Assembly (NCBI GenBank): GCA_014621425.1
Contig: JAANBB010000360.1
Coordinates: 1-42,043 of the forward strand
DNA length: 42,043 bases
From: Cylindrodendrum hubeiense
Lineage: Eukaryota > Ascomycota > Sordariomycetes > Hypocreales > Nectriaceae
Direction: 5' to 3'
The position numbers and the translations under genes are program-made. The notes under the pieces were generated by a model, which did not search any database, was not told the origin of the DNA, and saw only the letters and a list, made by a program, of their open reading frames with translations. Position 1 is the stretch's first letter. Every line of letters begins with the position of its first letter. Positions 9,139 through 21,282 of the stretch are shown here, piece by piece.

Positions 9139-12100
9139 GCTGGGCAACCTCCTCTGCGGGATGACTTGGCGGGAGAGGAGATTTGTAGATGATCCGAGAT
9201 CGATCACAGCCTAGGGAGGCGAGTGTGCTGGGAGACTTGGCTGGCACTCGGTATGGTGTTGCGAGGCACGCAAGAGGAATTTTTCGATTTTCGTGTGTGG
9301 ACGCTATGCGAGCGTTGAGGGGCTCTGTGGTCCAAAAATGGACCACATCACGTGAAGGCTTACCTCAGCGGGGAGAAGACAACGGGTCTTGCGGGTGTGG
9401 CTGTGCGCGTGAGATTGGGAGCAGCCATCGGCCCAGCCACAGGTCAAGCCACGCCTTCCCCAGATTTGCATCACAGCACCAAAAGCGTACCGACCTCATG
9501 TCCGTTGCTGGCACGCAAACCTTTTCCTCTTGATGATGATTTATCGTGAGCGCGATGGCTGATTAACCTGGCTGTTTCTAGGACAGCGTGCTGTAATCAA
9601 ACAGTCGAAAGGGTTTGCGTCCCCAGCGGTGCCTTGTGACGCGGATCACGCATTGCCATTTGCAAGGGGAGCATGAAAGACATGCTCCGGGAATGGTTGC
9701 AACTTCAATAGAAATTGGACATTTCCTTGGGCCAAGGATGCAGTTTCGAGAAATGATCTGGAAGGTTTGATTGCGGTGGCCAGGCGGCTTGGGAGAAGTT
9801 GCGCGGCCTTGTCTGATTTCGGTGATGGACTGGGGTGATATCCTGCACGTGATGGGACCGTCCAGCAGTTGACGAGAATGGCGTATCAACAAATGGCGTC
9901 ACACTCATTTGACTCAAGCCCAGTTGACTGGGGAGCGAATCAATAGTTGGCAAAAGAAAGGTTTGGCGTCTCCCAACTCGAATTAGAATTTCCCATTGCC
10001 AGGACCACAGTGAGAAGAGCGACAAATACAGTGTCACGGGTGCTACGACTTGGAGCAACAAGTCGACAAGTTGGACCTAAGCTACTCTCGGTGGGTAGCG
10101 AAAAGCGCTAGGTCCAATGCGGGCATGATCCACCGGGGACGAACGGCTCGAACCATGTTGATGAAGATGGCGCGCATCAGCCCACTGGGCGAAACTGGCG
10201 TCATGGTGCGACTTGGGGGGACGATGAAGACAATGAGGAGGCACTAGACGTACTCCGCGCGGTGCTGAAGCCAAGGAAGAAGACGGCGGGGCTGGTATCT
10301 GATGTGCGAGGACAGCAGGTGATTCTCTGGCAGACGTACGTCCCATTGACAAAGCTGTGGGCTACCCATTGCACTCGTGAATGCAAGAAGAAATGCCTTC
10401 TCCACTGCGAGACAATGCGCAACGCTACTAACGCAACGCAGAGGCACGGAACACCCATTTTTCTGGGGGGCGAGGCCAAAAGCCCCCCAGCATATTACTC
10501 GTCTAGACCCAGGGGAGGTCCAATGTACCATTCCTACCGGTGGAGGGGGCGACGAGCGGGCTGCCAAGACAAGGTCTCATCTTAATTGCAGTGCAAATCC
10601 GGCAACCGCACGGAGTAAGGATAGGCCCGGACGTGTTAGGTAGTATGGGCTGGTGGAGCATGAAGACGCGCCCGGTTGGTTATGGGCAAGGAGGGCAAGG
10701 AGGGCCCCGGTGAAGCAACGGCGGGAGACAGAGACAGCAAAAGAAAGGTAGGAGGAGGAATAATAACGCGCACGTCGTGTTTCGTGGTGGTGTCCATCGC
10801 AATCCAACAACCGGTCAGGCCCGGGTCCTTCGGGATAAATCTGCCCTCCTCCCCCATTAGCCATTGCCTCATTGCGCGGCTTGCCTGCAGGTAGATTTGC
10901 TTTGGCCATCGGATGGTGGCCTCGAAGTGGAATTTTCGGAGGAAGACAGTCAGCCTCCCATGCCCCCTTTTGCTGGGAGCAATGGCGCATGTCGCTACTG
11001 CAGCAGCCGGGAACGGGAGCGGCCAGCACCAAGAGCGGACGGCCAATGCACTGAGACGGGACGCGGGCGGCAGTCTGTGCTGCGTTAAACCACAGAGTGC
11101 GCACTGCAGCCCAGGCGCACATCTGGTGCAGCCTCAGGCGCATTGTCCCGCCCGAGTTCAGTCCGGGTCGTGTCATTCACCTCAGCTCAGCTACTAATTA
11201 GGCCCAGAGCAAGCTCGCACCGAGCGGAGCCTTCGATACATGGACCGAGGATTGGTGGAAGGGGATGATGGTGGTGGGCTCTTCCCGTCTGCTGTCTGCT
11301 GTCGTCCAGCTGCCCGTGTGTGTGTGCGTGTTTGCGTGTGTCGTGCCCACCACCAACACTCATTTTGACTCTGCGTAGTCAAATCCACTCGACTCGACGC
11401 ATTGGTCTCATGGATATCCGTCCGACAATGGGAGCTGCGAAGCTTCCCGCCGTCTGCCGGGCGATCCATCCGGTGGCCAGCGCATTCATTCTTGCGCCAA
11501 CCTCCGCCAGCGTGCTCGCATTGTGCGTCGCTCGCATTGTGCGTCCCTCGTGTTGACACTCTGCGTTGTTGGGATGGCAGCACCAAAGGAGATTTGTTGA
11601 TCCCGGGTTGCTGATTCATGGACACAGTAGATTCACAAGCTCGCCTCACAGCCTGACACCCAGGCTTCTCAAGGCCCCCCAGGCTTTGCCCCCTAATATA
11701 TACAGACAATAGTACACTTCCGACTTGGGTAAGGTAGTCCGCACTACCCACTGCGGTGCAATGTAGCCTCACAGCATAAAACAGGTGCAGGTATACCATG
11801 TCCAGGCTAAGGCAAGGTACTACTCTGAACGCAAACGGCGCTGGTGGGATTGGCGACATGGGGCCGGGGGCACCAGGTAGGCCGAGGGGAGACCACGGAT
11901 TACACCCAGCCCCGTCTGCCCCACAAGGAGCCAATCGCTAGCATCGGCCAATTTGCCCAGAGGTCCGTTGCCGACGCCGCCCAGTGGGCTGCTACACAGA
12001 CGTCCAGGGGGAGCAAAGCGTGCTTGGGGCGTTTTTGGGGAGCTCTAGGGGAGGACATCCACTGTATTTCAGCACTTCTCACTGTGCTATCCCTCTAGCC

Positions 12101-12566
12101 CCCTAGCACCTAGCCCACCTCCCCTAGCGGCCCCTAGCCTGATTGACTGGGGCCCCAGATCCCCCCAATTTCCAGGGCACCCGCAGTAGCACCAGTTGCT
12201 GCTCCAGTGCACGAACCACCTTACGCAGGTAGGTACTGTCCCCTTGTTCTCCCCAGCTAAGTACCTGCCTACGGCCGACCGGGCACCTTCCCTGCCATCC
12301 ATCCCGTCCCTCCCTCTCCTTCTTCCCCTTTGGTCTGCAGTTTCCCCCTACCCGGTCTTTCCTACTGCGACTGCTACCTGCCACCTGCTGCCCCTTCCCC
12401 CCGTTGCTACCTGCCTACTGTGCCGTAACCCTTTTGTCGAACTCAACCACCGTCGCCCATCAACCACCACAAGCAACCATCCATCCGTCCTACACCACCA
12501 TCCGCATTCGCATCTGCTTCACCGGCCCTCCGCCTGCGCCTGCTCGGAGCAAGCCTCTCTTTATTT
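9139..12566. other. long intergenic region between eIF3a and G gamma
   Basis: About 3.4 kb without a supportable gene, between two divergent genes. The eIF3a leader occupies the left end (about 9139-9300). The right end (about 12240-12566) is a C/T-rich plus-strand leader of the G gamma gene. Open frames of up to about 246 codons occur on both strands (for example 11194-11934), but they mirror each other in GC-rich DNA, contain no domain I recognise and lack supportive intron signals. A cluster of CTAG motifs lies at 12093-12139. Confidence 0.6.
12093..12139. repeat. CTAG-rich cluster
   Basis: Five CTAG tetranucleotides fall within about 47 bp, mostly in the form CCCTAGC or CCTAGC. They lie some 430 bp upstream of the presumed 5'-UTR intron of the G gamma gene. 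The cluster is locally conspicuous. No function is known to me; it may be a simple degenerate repeat. Confidence 0.4.
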
Positions 12567-12819
12567 GTAAGTACCGTCCCCAAACAGACACACGCACGCC
12601 CTCGGGCACGTTGCAAGGCGGGCTTGCGGGAAAAGGGACATGGGATTTTTGCAAGGAGAGGCAAGGAAAAAGGAACAACGACAATCGACCAGCCAATCGT
12701 GCGACACGAAACGAATAGGAGTCGATCGGAGAGGTCATCTTCGCAGTCTTCCGGTGCCCTGCCTCGCCCTCTCGCCGCTCGCCCAATGCATTTTCCCGCC
12801 GCGCCCTGACCTCACCCAG
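12567..12819 (+). other. putative 5'-UTR intron of the G gamma gene
   Basis: A strong donor, GTAAGTACC, begins at 12567 after a C/T-rich leader ending TTTATTT. A plausible acceptor is ACCCAG ending at 12819, preceded by the branch-like CCTGAC at 12805-12810. Another AG at 12831 could serve instead. Both splice products would keep the in-frame ATGs at 12842 and 12845 in the mRNA. This is inferred from signals only. Confidence 0.4.
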
Positions 12820-12943
12820 ACCTCGTTCCAGCTAACCGTGGATGATGCACAGCTCTCATCGCGACCGAACCCGCGCACAATCCTTTCGCGACTCAACCCG
12901 TCCATCCCTTTCCACCCCGCTGTCTCCAGCCCCCCGCTCCAAG

Positions 12944-13283
12944 ATGCCTCAGTACACCTCTCGCGATGTCGGCGACCCGTCGCAGATCAAGAAGAACAAG
13001 CAGTCGATGGCCGACCTCAAGCTGCGCCGTCTAACGGAGCTCAACAACCGCCTGCGCGAGGACCTTGAACGAGAACGCATCCCCGTGAGCACCGCGTCCA
13101 AGAGGTGAGCAAAATCCCCCGCGAATTTGATGGTAACTCCAAATGCTGACGTGACTCGATAGCATCATCGCCTACTGCAACGGCACCCGAGACTACATGG
13201 TTCCTTCCGTCTGGGGAGCCGTCCCCAAGGGCGAGGACCCCTACGCACCACAGCAATCCAACGGCTGCTGTGTGGTCATGTAA
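12944..13283 (+). CDS. gng-1: heterotrimeric G-protein gamma subunit
   Basis: Partner of G beta in the membrane-bound beta-gamma dimer, which in filamentous fungi affects development, mating and asexual growth. Exon 1 is 12944-13104 and exon 2 is 13163-13283. The 58-bp intron (13105-13162) is GTGAGC...GATAG with GCTGAC and TGACTC upstream of the acceptor. The 93-residue product begins MPQYTSRDVGDPSQIKKN. It has the helical G-gamma segment KLRRLTELNNRLREDLERER, which pairs with G beta, and ends GCCVVM. The last four residues form a CAAX farnesylation box, preceded by a second Cys that could be palmitoylated. The length matches the fungal family. The ATG at 12944 was chosen because the conserved protein starts there, but an in-frame ATG at 12842 would add 34 residues with no stop between. 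Confidence 0.96.
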
Positions 13284-14709
13284 TAATCCAGCATTCCATT
13301 TTTGTATTCCCGGTTTTCAAAACAACAACCACGCAACGTCGATGATGATTCAGCGGTTGGACGGAGGAGGCCTCAGTCATTTTGATGTGTCAAATAACGC
13401 GTTCGAGAGGAGGATATTGGAAAGAGGAGAGCTTTAGAGGAGAGGAGAGCGGAAGAGAGATGGACTCCGGACACCGAAGCACGACAACCACCACCACTAC
13501 CAGCATTGGGAGGGCAGAGGAGACATTGCCCACCGACCAAGCGAGAGCAGGACAGCAGATACGGCGACCCCAGAACCAGTCGAAGGATGCCGACCCTGAT
13601 CGAGATACCCCATGATACCTGTTGGGCGGGATAAAAGCAGCCGAGTGCGAGACGAGGGGGAGCAAGAGGTGTCGGGAGCTTAAATGACGTTGATGCTAAT
13701 TATTTCCCTATGTATGCATGCCCTCGTCCTCTTGCTGGGAGATGGGGGCATGCACATGGCGAAGAGGTGAATTTTTTTGAGCAAGAGGAGAGGGTTTGAT
13801 TTGAATCTACGGTTCCAGGGAGGGGGAGCATGAATTGGGATGGGCTCTTGCGCAATGTAATAATTCCCTTTTTCTCTATCACCCCCCTTTCGACTCTATC
13901 ATTTCCATGTCGTGTACGTTTTTTTTTATATTTTGCCAGCCAAATAAAGCTTTTTTCGTTGTCGACTTTTCCTAGTCCACCTTGATAAGACACGGGGCTT
14001 GGTTGGTGGGATGTCGGGCGTCTCGCGTGGACGACAGGTCAGGTTGGATCGACATGATGGCAGAGACACGCAGGACAGGGTCAGAGAGGAGGACACGTCC
14101 ACGAGCGAAAAACACCCGACAAGAGAGCCCTAATCGTCAGTGAACCATTTCCGTCTGCCAGATGATGGCGGTCTGGCGACAACGTTTCGGCCAATGGCCA
14201 CTCTGGCGGGTCGTTGGCAGCATTCGCAGTCACGAACTCGCCGTCGTTGATGACCTCGTCCTCCGCATCGCCCTCGTCGCCTCATCACTCCCCATGTCGC
14301 CCCGTCCTCGACGAAGCAGCCTCCGCCTCCACCCAAAGTCACGAGGCCAATCACGAGGGTCTGGATCGAGGGCCCCCCAAGCGGCCAGCGGCCAGCGCCG
14401 CACCGGATCCGAGCTTTTGCATCTCCCCCGCCCGCACCGACTCGCGCAATGGCCTGTACGTGTGCGCTAGTCCGGATTCGGGCGGCACAGGGCTTTTGCA
14501 AGCGGTGGATCAGCCAGGCAGGCTGTTCGGTCCTTCGGTCTTTCCATCGCGGCTTATGCGCGCATCCAGCCCACATTGGCCTGTGGTTTTTTTGTGTCTC
14601 GGCCAAGAACTCAGCTCGCCGAACAGGACGTCGCAAGTCAATCACGCGACACGCGTATATTCCCTCTAGGGTAGCACATTAGGATACACAGATACACAGA
14701 TCCAGCATC
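13284..14709. other. intergenic, between G gamma and the Rdx-family gene
   Basis: The left part is the probable G gamma 3' UTR and terminator region; AATAAA occurs at 13943-13948, after T-rich DNA, and could mark a 3' end. The right part (about 14150-14700), GC-rich and then AC-rich, should be the promoter and leader of the downstream gene. Open frames near 14130-14670 exist on both strands but look like composition effects (Arg/Gly-rich or His/Pro/Ser-rich translations). Confidence 0.6.
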
Positions 14710-15307
14710 ATGGCTGCTCAGGTTCTCCCAGGCTCTCTCCTCCCGAGGGTAACGATCCAGTTCTGCACCCAGTGCAAGTGGATGTTGCGCGCCGCCTATG
14801 TAAGTCCCGCTGCCGCGCCGCATCTATCGCCTTCATGATAGACACCTACACGTGAATAGCGACCCTCGACACATTCCTCTCGCATTCCACCCTCAATTGT
14901 CTACTGACACCTCTCCTCAGTTCGCCCAGGAGCTCCTCTCCACCTTCGGCACCGCCCTCGGCGAAGTCGCCTTGCAGCCGTCCACGGGCGGCACCTTTAT
15001 CGTCACCATCACGCATGCGGCGGCCGGCAGCCAGGACGACGCATCGTCGCTGTCCGCAAAGGTGCTGTGGGATCGCCGCACCGACGGCGGCTTCCCGGAG
15101 ACCAAGGAGCTGAAGCGCCGGGTGCGCGATGTCATCGAGCCCGGGCGGGATCTGGGCCATGTGGATCGGCACCATGCCGTGGCCGAGAAGGTGGTCGACG
15201 GCGGGGCCAAGGCCGCGGAGAGTGGAAAGGATGACAAGCAAGAGGAGGATAAGCAAGAGACGGGTAACAAGCAAGAGAAGAAGGAAAAGTGCGAGGACTG
15301 CCAGTAG
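14710..15307 (+). CDS. Rdx-family (selenoprotein W-like) thioredoxin-fold protein
   Basis: Small redox protein of the Rdx family (SelW/SelT/SelH/SelV relatives), in which fungi use Cys in place of selenocysteine. Exon 1 is 14710-14799 and exon 2 is 14921-15307. The 121-bp intron (14800-14920) starts GTAAGT and ends CTCAG with a CTACTGAC branch region. The product has 158 residues. The N-terminus contains the CxxC redox motif C19-T-Q-C22 in RVTIQFCTQCKWMLRAAY. The family core continues FAQELLSTFG and VALQPSTGGTFIVTI, and then WDRRTDGGFPETKELKRRVRD. The C-terminal 45 residues are a charged, low-complexity Lys/Glu tail ending CEDCQ, which adds a second CxxC (C-E-D-C). The physiological substrate is unknown for fungal members. 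The gene is convergent with PP1 across 1.1 kb. Confidence 0.92.
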
Positions 15308-16443
15308 GTAGAATATCTGTAGAAGTTGGCCTTGATATTGGATATAATGGCTCACGAAGCACCAAGTTACTCTCTCACAGATATCGTAGACGACTTACCA
15401 TACATCTACCTTTCCTAAACCGTGAATAGTCAATGGGATGTAAGAGCTGGAGGATTCATGCTCTCAAAACACTGGCCTCGTTCCAGTAGACAAACTGGCA
15501 CAAGTTGACACTCATCCATCGAGTGGGTGAACGTTGAAACAATGACACCCAACAACCTCAACCCTGTACCTAGGTACTCAACACAACATGCAACTCCTGT
15601 CGGATTTCACCCCAGCGTACTATCGCGCCTCTACACACTCCATCTACGTCACCACACCTCGCAACCAACAAGAACGGGACCGATCGCCCCCACGGAACGA
15701 GCAGGATACGCTCATGCACTACGTTTGATATGCCGTATCACATCTCAAGACAAGCAACCATGGCCTTACACATCATCGAAATGTCCATCGGATCGTCGGA
15801 AACAACAGAATTGGTTCATACACTTCTCCCCCTTCGCTCATCGGCATCATACCTACTCCTGCCAAGGGATACGACAACTGCTACACCCCTTTACAACTCC
15901 CCCTTCTCCAGAAACAATTATACATGGTGACTTGCGCAATAAAAACATCTTCCCGAGTCGGCCCTGGGTATGAAAATGGACCATCATCAATCACCAACAC
16001 CCCTCCCCTCCCTTCGTCGCCTGGCGCTCTTTTATCACATGGAAAAAACACGTTCCCCTCCCAAACCCGGGTCATCCCCCCATTGTAAACCAGTCTACGC
16101 AAAAAGGCAGCGGCTGTTTGGCCGCGAATCTTGCATGGGATCCGAGGAACTGTGTGGGAAGTCAAATTTTTTGTGTATGTTTTATCTGTGAGCTAAGAAA
16201 CAGCCGTTTGTCGTTATCAAGTTCGCATATGGGCATTAGAGACGATTCGGGTTTCGCAGAGGCAGCGCCGCATGTCGGCACACGTTCAGATCTGACACCC
16301 TCCCAAAGAACCAACATTCGGTGCCAGACGCGATGGCAGAGGCGAGGTGCGAGGTGGTCGAGACGAGGGAGCGCCGGTGGGAGGCGGTGCTCGGGTTAAT
16401 CGTTGTCGCGGTTCGTCGTCGGTCGGTCGAGGTATTCGGGAGT
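15308..16443. other. intergenic between convergent genes (3' UTRs)
   Basis: Should contain the 3' UTRs of the Rdx-family gene (plus) and PP1 (minus). A 148-codon plus frame at 15527-15973 has a Thr/His/Pro-rich composition without domain or intron evidence and is not called. Nothing else is recognised. Confidence 0.6.
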
Positions 16444-17730
<1,287 letters not shown>

Positions 17731-18142
17731 TTTGGAGGAGTGTGCTGGCGAGAGCGGGCCCGCGGAAGTCGAGAGGGAGGTCGCGGGGCGGAGGAAGAGA
17801 GCAGCAGGAGGAATCGCTGGTCAAGAGGATTGCGGGGGAGGTTCGTCAGATGTGAAGCCGATATGGCAAGCCGATGCACTTCGTAAATCTTGGCCGAGTC
17901 AGCCGGTGGCACACAGAAGCAAGGCGGTAATGGGCAGCAGGAGGAATAATGTCGCAGAGGCTCGCGAAATCGCGGCCGAAAGAGCCCGAAACCCCACAGA
18001 CGGTTGAAGACGTGGGTACTCGCGAGAGCAGTGGCGTGGAGGGCAAAGAAAATGTGAAGTTGAGGGCAGGAAGAGCGTGGAGCGGGCGCGGCGTGGGAGG
18101 AGGTGAGAGGGGAGAGTGGCCAAGACGCGGCGGCCGCGGACG

Positions 18143-18157
18143 CACACACACACACAC
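18143..18157. repeat. (CA)n dinucleotide repeat
   Basis: An uninterrupted run of about seven CA units, reading GT on the minus strand. It lies just inside the presumed 5'-UTR intron of the PP1 gene, 9 bases from the donor. It is a short microsatellite likely to vary between strains. Confidence 0.9.
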
Positions 18158-18399
18158 GAAACTCACCTGAAGTGATCACGTCGCTTTGGGGGCTCTTGGG
18201 CAGCGAAAGCAGCAAACAAGGGCACAGCGGGGACGGGAGGCAGTCTCTTTAAGAGGCGGTCGTCGATACACACACGAGGGATCGTGGCAGTCAATATGTC
18301 AGATCAAATCGTCGTCGGGGTTGCCGCGGTGGGCCACCGGCTTGGTTGTTGATAGCTGTCCGCGGGTCCCAGAAGAGGGCGGCAGAAGCGGGCGTCAGA

Positions 18400-18420
18400 G
18401 GGGGGGGGGGATTAAAAAAA
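18400..18420. repeat. G11 and A7 homopolymer tracts
   Basis: Eleven consecutive G residues (18400-18410) are followed by ATT and seven A residues (18414-18420). On the minus strand this reads poly-T then poly-C, in the presumed PP1 promoter. Homopolymers of this length are prone to sequencing and replication slippage. Confidence 0.9.
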
Positions 18421-19209
18421 CAGCGTCAGCCAGCAGCGGGGACTAGCGGGCGTGTCTCGTCGCGGGAGGATAAAAAAAGAAGCGTCGTGTAGTAGACGCT
18501 TTGTCGCCGGTAGCAGAATGCTGATGGAGATGGGTCTGGGTGCGAGGGCAGAGAAGCCTCGGTCGTCAGGTCACGGAGGGGATGGGGATGGGCCTCGTGG
18601 CTCCTTCGCGGGTGGGTTTCTTGTTGTTGGGGCGGCTGGTCGGGCGCGGGCGCGATCAGGAATTTGTAGTCGGGGTTGGGACAGACACAGAGGTCGTCGT
18701 CGCTTGTTCGTCTTTGGGGGTTTGGGAAGTTGCACGAGAAGTAGAGTCTCGAGATGCCAGTAGGCGTCGCAGGGCGTGTCAGCGATGGGCAAACACGGGG
18801 GGAGTTCGTTCTCGTCGTCGGGTCGTTGGATGGAGATGGAGAAGAGTTGAAGGGGAGTGGAGTTTTTTTTTCTCTCGCAAAGGAGATGAGAAATGGAATG
18901 GAGGGCGGGCACTGCCCACCACGCCGGGGTTTCCTGGGGTCGGTCAGGGACTGGGGCGCTGTCGGGGGAGGCCTGGAGGCCCTGAAGGTCCTGGAGGCCA
19001 CTGGAACGACGGGAAAAGACAGCACTGCACAGGTCTGCTTAGTGGGCAGCCCTCGGCGGACCTAGTTTTTTTCGGCCCTTGTTGGCTTGACCAGTTTTGG
19101 CATTTTGGCAGCGGCAGGGAAAACGTCGGGTCGGCTATGGGCCTGGGCTTGGTGCCATTGCTCGCTCCGTGTTGCCCGCCGGGTGCCTACCGACCTGGAG
19201 CGACCCTCG

Positions 19210-19245
19210 AAACTCCACTGGAGACTCCCCTGGAGACTCCCCTGT
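19210..19245. repeat. 12-bp tandem repeat, three copies
   Basis: The unit AGACTCCCCTGG occurs at 19222-19233, again with one change at 19234-19245, and in a more diverged form (AAACTCCACTGG) at 19210-19221. It is a minisatellite-like triplication within non-coding DNA upstream of PP1. Related GGAG/CTCC words occur about 230 bp to the left. Confidence 0.8.
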
Positions 19246-21282
19246 ACCACGCAAGGTTTGGGCGCACTTGAGCGCTGGAACCGACCCCCACGGTTCCTAA
19301 TCAGGTCCACCACCCACCACGCAGCCCGCCCCGAGTAGGCCTCCGGTTCTTGATTTGAAAGCCTCACTCCTCGCAACTGCCGACTGGGGTTTTTGACGGA
19401 AATAGAAGCCAAGAGATGTTTGTCGCGTTAATGGAGGGAGGACTGAAGCCCCGGATTCTCAAGACTCACCCTTCCTGTCTCGCTCCGTTCTCGGCCCCGG
19501 ATTTATCGGCGCTTAATCACCCCAGGGTCTTGCTCAGCCTCTGTCGCTCTCCCATGTCTCTCTCCCATGTCTCAAGGGGTACGAAGTCCTGGCTTCATGG
19601 CCATAATCTCTGCTCCGTACACGGCCTTGTTGAGCTCATCTCTTACGACAAAGAAAATAACGGACCCTGGGAGTTAATTGGGCCCCGAGACTCGAGACTC
19701 GGTCCCCAGTCTGACTTATCTCGTGGTCTTGCTTCTCGTGTTCGCATCTTCTCATGTCCTGGCCGGGCCACTTTGTTGAGCAACCAACTCCTCCTCGCCT
19801 TGGTCCATAATCGCCTTGGCCCAGCGCCAAACGAAACTAGCACAGCCTCTCTCGCTCAGCAACCCGCACACATGCAATCCCCTCCACTTGGTAGGCTTAC
19901 TATTCTCAGACTCTCTCTTCTTCCCCGCCCACCCCTCCTCCCGCCGTCGTCTCTTTTTGCCACGCAACACGGCGCTATGCTACGCAGCGCAACGCAACGC
20001 AACACGACGACGGCGACGCAAGAGTGGTTCCCGCGTCTCCCCGTTGATCACCTCTCGTCTTTGCTCCCGAGCCTGTGCAGTTCCTCAAACCTATGACGAC
20101 CAAAAACACAAACTCAGGGGGGCTGACACCCCCAAACTCAATCAACCCTCGACATCTTCTGTGACCCAATGAATTGCTACCGCCGGGTGTCTGTCCCTGA
20201 TTCAAGCCGCCTCAGACCCCTCTCATCTAGAATGACGTCCGCATTTAGCAGCTCCGTGCTTGCGTGCCAATATGCCTACCTCTACGCATGTGCTCCTCGC
20301 CTTTCACATTGTGCTTGACAACCCCTCGTTTCTTTGACCCCCCCTTCCCCAGCCCTCATGCTCCAATCCCCAAGCTGCCCTCCAGCTTCCCCCCTTTCTC
20401 CACCACTCAACTCTTCCCAAGCTGCACCTCTTCGCCAGCTTTAGCCCACGATGCCCGCCGCCGGCCAACTCGCATGCATTAAACCTGCTGCGCGAGAGGG
20501 CGCCACACGCAGCCAAGTGCTCACGCCGGGGACATGGTTTCGCCTGGAAAGCCTGTCACAATCCGTAGACGTCCCCCCTCTTCAGTCGAGGACCCCGTAT
20601 AGTTGTGTCATCATGCATCCCTCGCTTCGAGCCGAGTCACGTGACCACATATCGCCAGAATCAACCATGGTTCCGTCAGCAGAACTCCGATAGGTAGATA
20701 CAGTCGAACACGGCCACAGTATAAACCTCTACGTAGACACTACAAGGTAAAGAACAAGGTGCTGTGATTCGTCTAAGTATACTTGCAGTTGTATTGTTGC
20801 TTCAGATCTCTTCTGTATTCCACTAGTTACTGTCATTTAGCCACGACTGAGGACTGAGCGACAAAGGTATTCTGATCACGGGGAGATTAAAGATGGCATC
20901 CTCTTGTGCGAATAGAAATGCTCCTCCAATTGGTCTCAAAGTTGTAATCCTAATGCGGAACCTTAATTCAGACCCTAGGGTCATCATATCGAGTTGCAAT
21001 GCTTCGAAGAGTTCATACATTTATCTCATTTCGTCTTGTCCCTACATCCATCCTCTCCATCCAGCCCCTTCGACGCCCTCTGTTCCACATAATTAAAAAA
21101 TGAGTATCCTCATCTTGCCTTCAACGCCAAGCTGAATGGTGCACATGCACATATGACCTGTATCATTCCAAAAAAGAAACCCCCCTTGGGAGGAAAAAGA
21201 GCAATCCCCCATAAACAATCCTTGGTTCCGTAGTGGTACACACTCTTCCTCGTAGCTCACCTCATTCGCTTACCTCATTCGC

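Larger units (their letters stand above)
17731..21282. other. long intergenic region upstream of PP1, including a probable spliced leader
   Basis: About 3.5 kb without a supported gene. The minus strand from 17731 to about 19000 is C/T-rich and fits a long PP1 leader and promoter. A clear donor, GTGAGTTTCG, at 18166 (minus) suggests a 5'-UTR intron, with the acceptor probably near 17820. Long Pro/Ser-rich minus frames here (for example 18426-19025) and the 226-codon plus frame at 19416-20096 look like composition effects. Positions 20700-21282 are comparatively AT-rich and include the NTO1 3' end. Simple repeats at 18143-18157, 18400-18420 and 19210-19245 are listed separately. Confidence 0.6.

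Noticed and set aside
11194..11934. 246-codon minus-strand open frame
   Set aside because: Mixed, low-complexity translation with competing plus-strand frames. No introns or conserved motif.
18426..19025. 199-codon minus-strand Pro/Ser-rich open frame upstream of PP1
   Set aside because: It looks like C/T-rich leader or promoter sequence. The translation has no domain, and plus-strand frames are equally long.
19416..20096. 226-codon plus-strand open frame starting MFVALMEGG
   Set aside because: No family resemblance, no third-position bias, and it spans repeated CTCTCCCATGTCTC-type sequence. Treated as chance.
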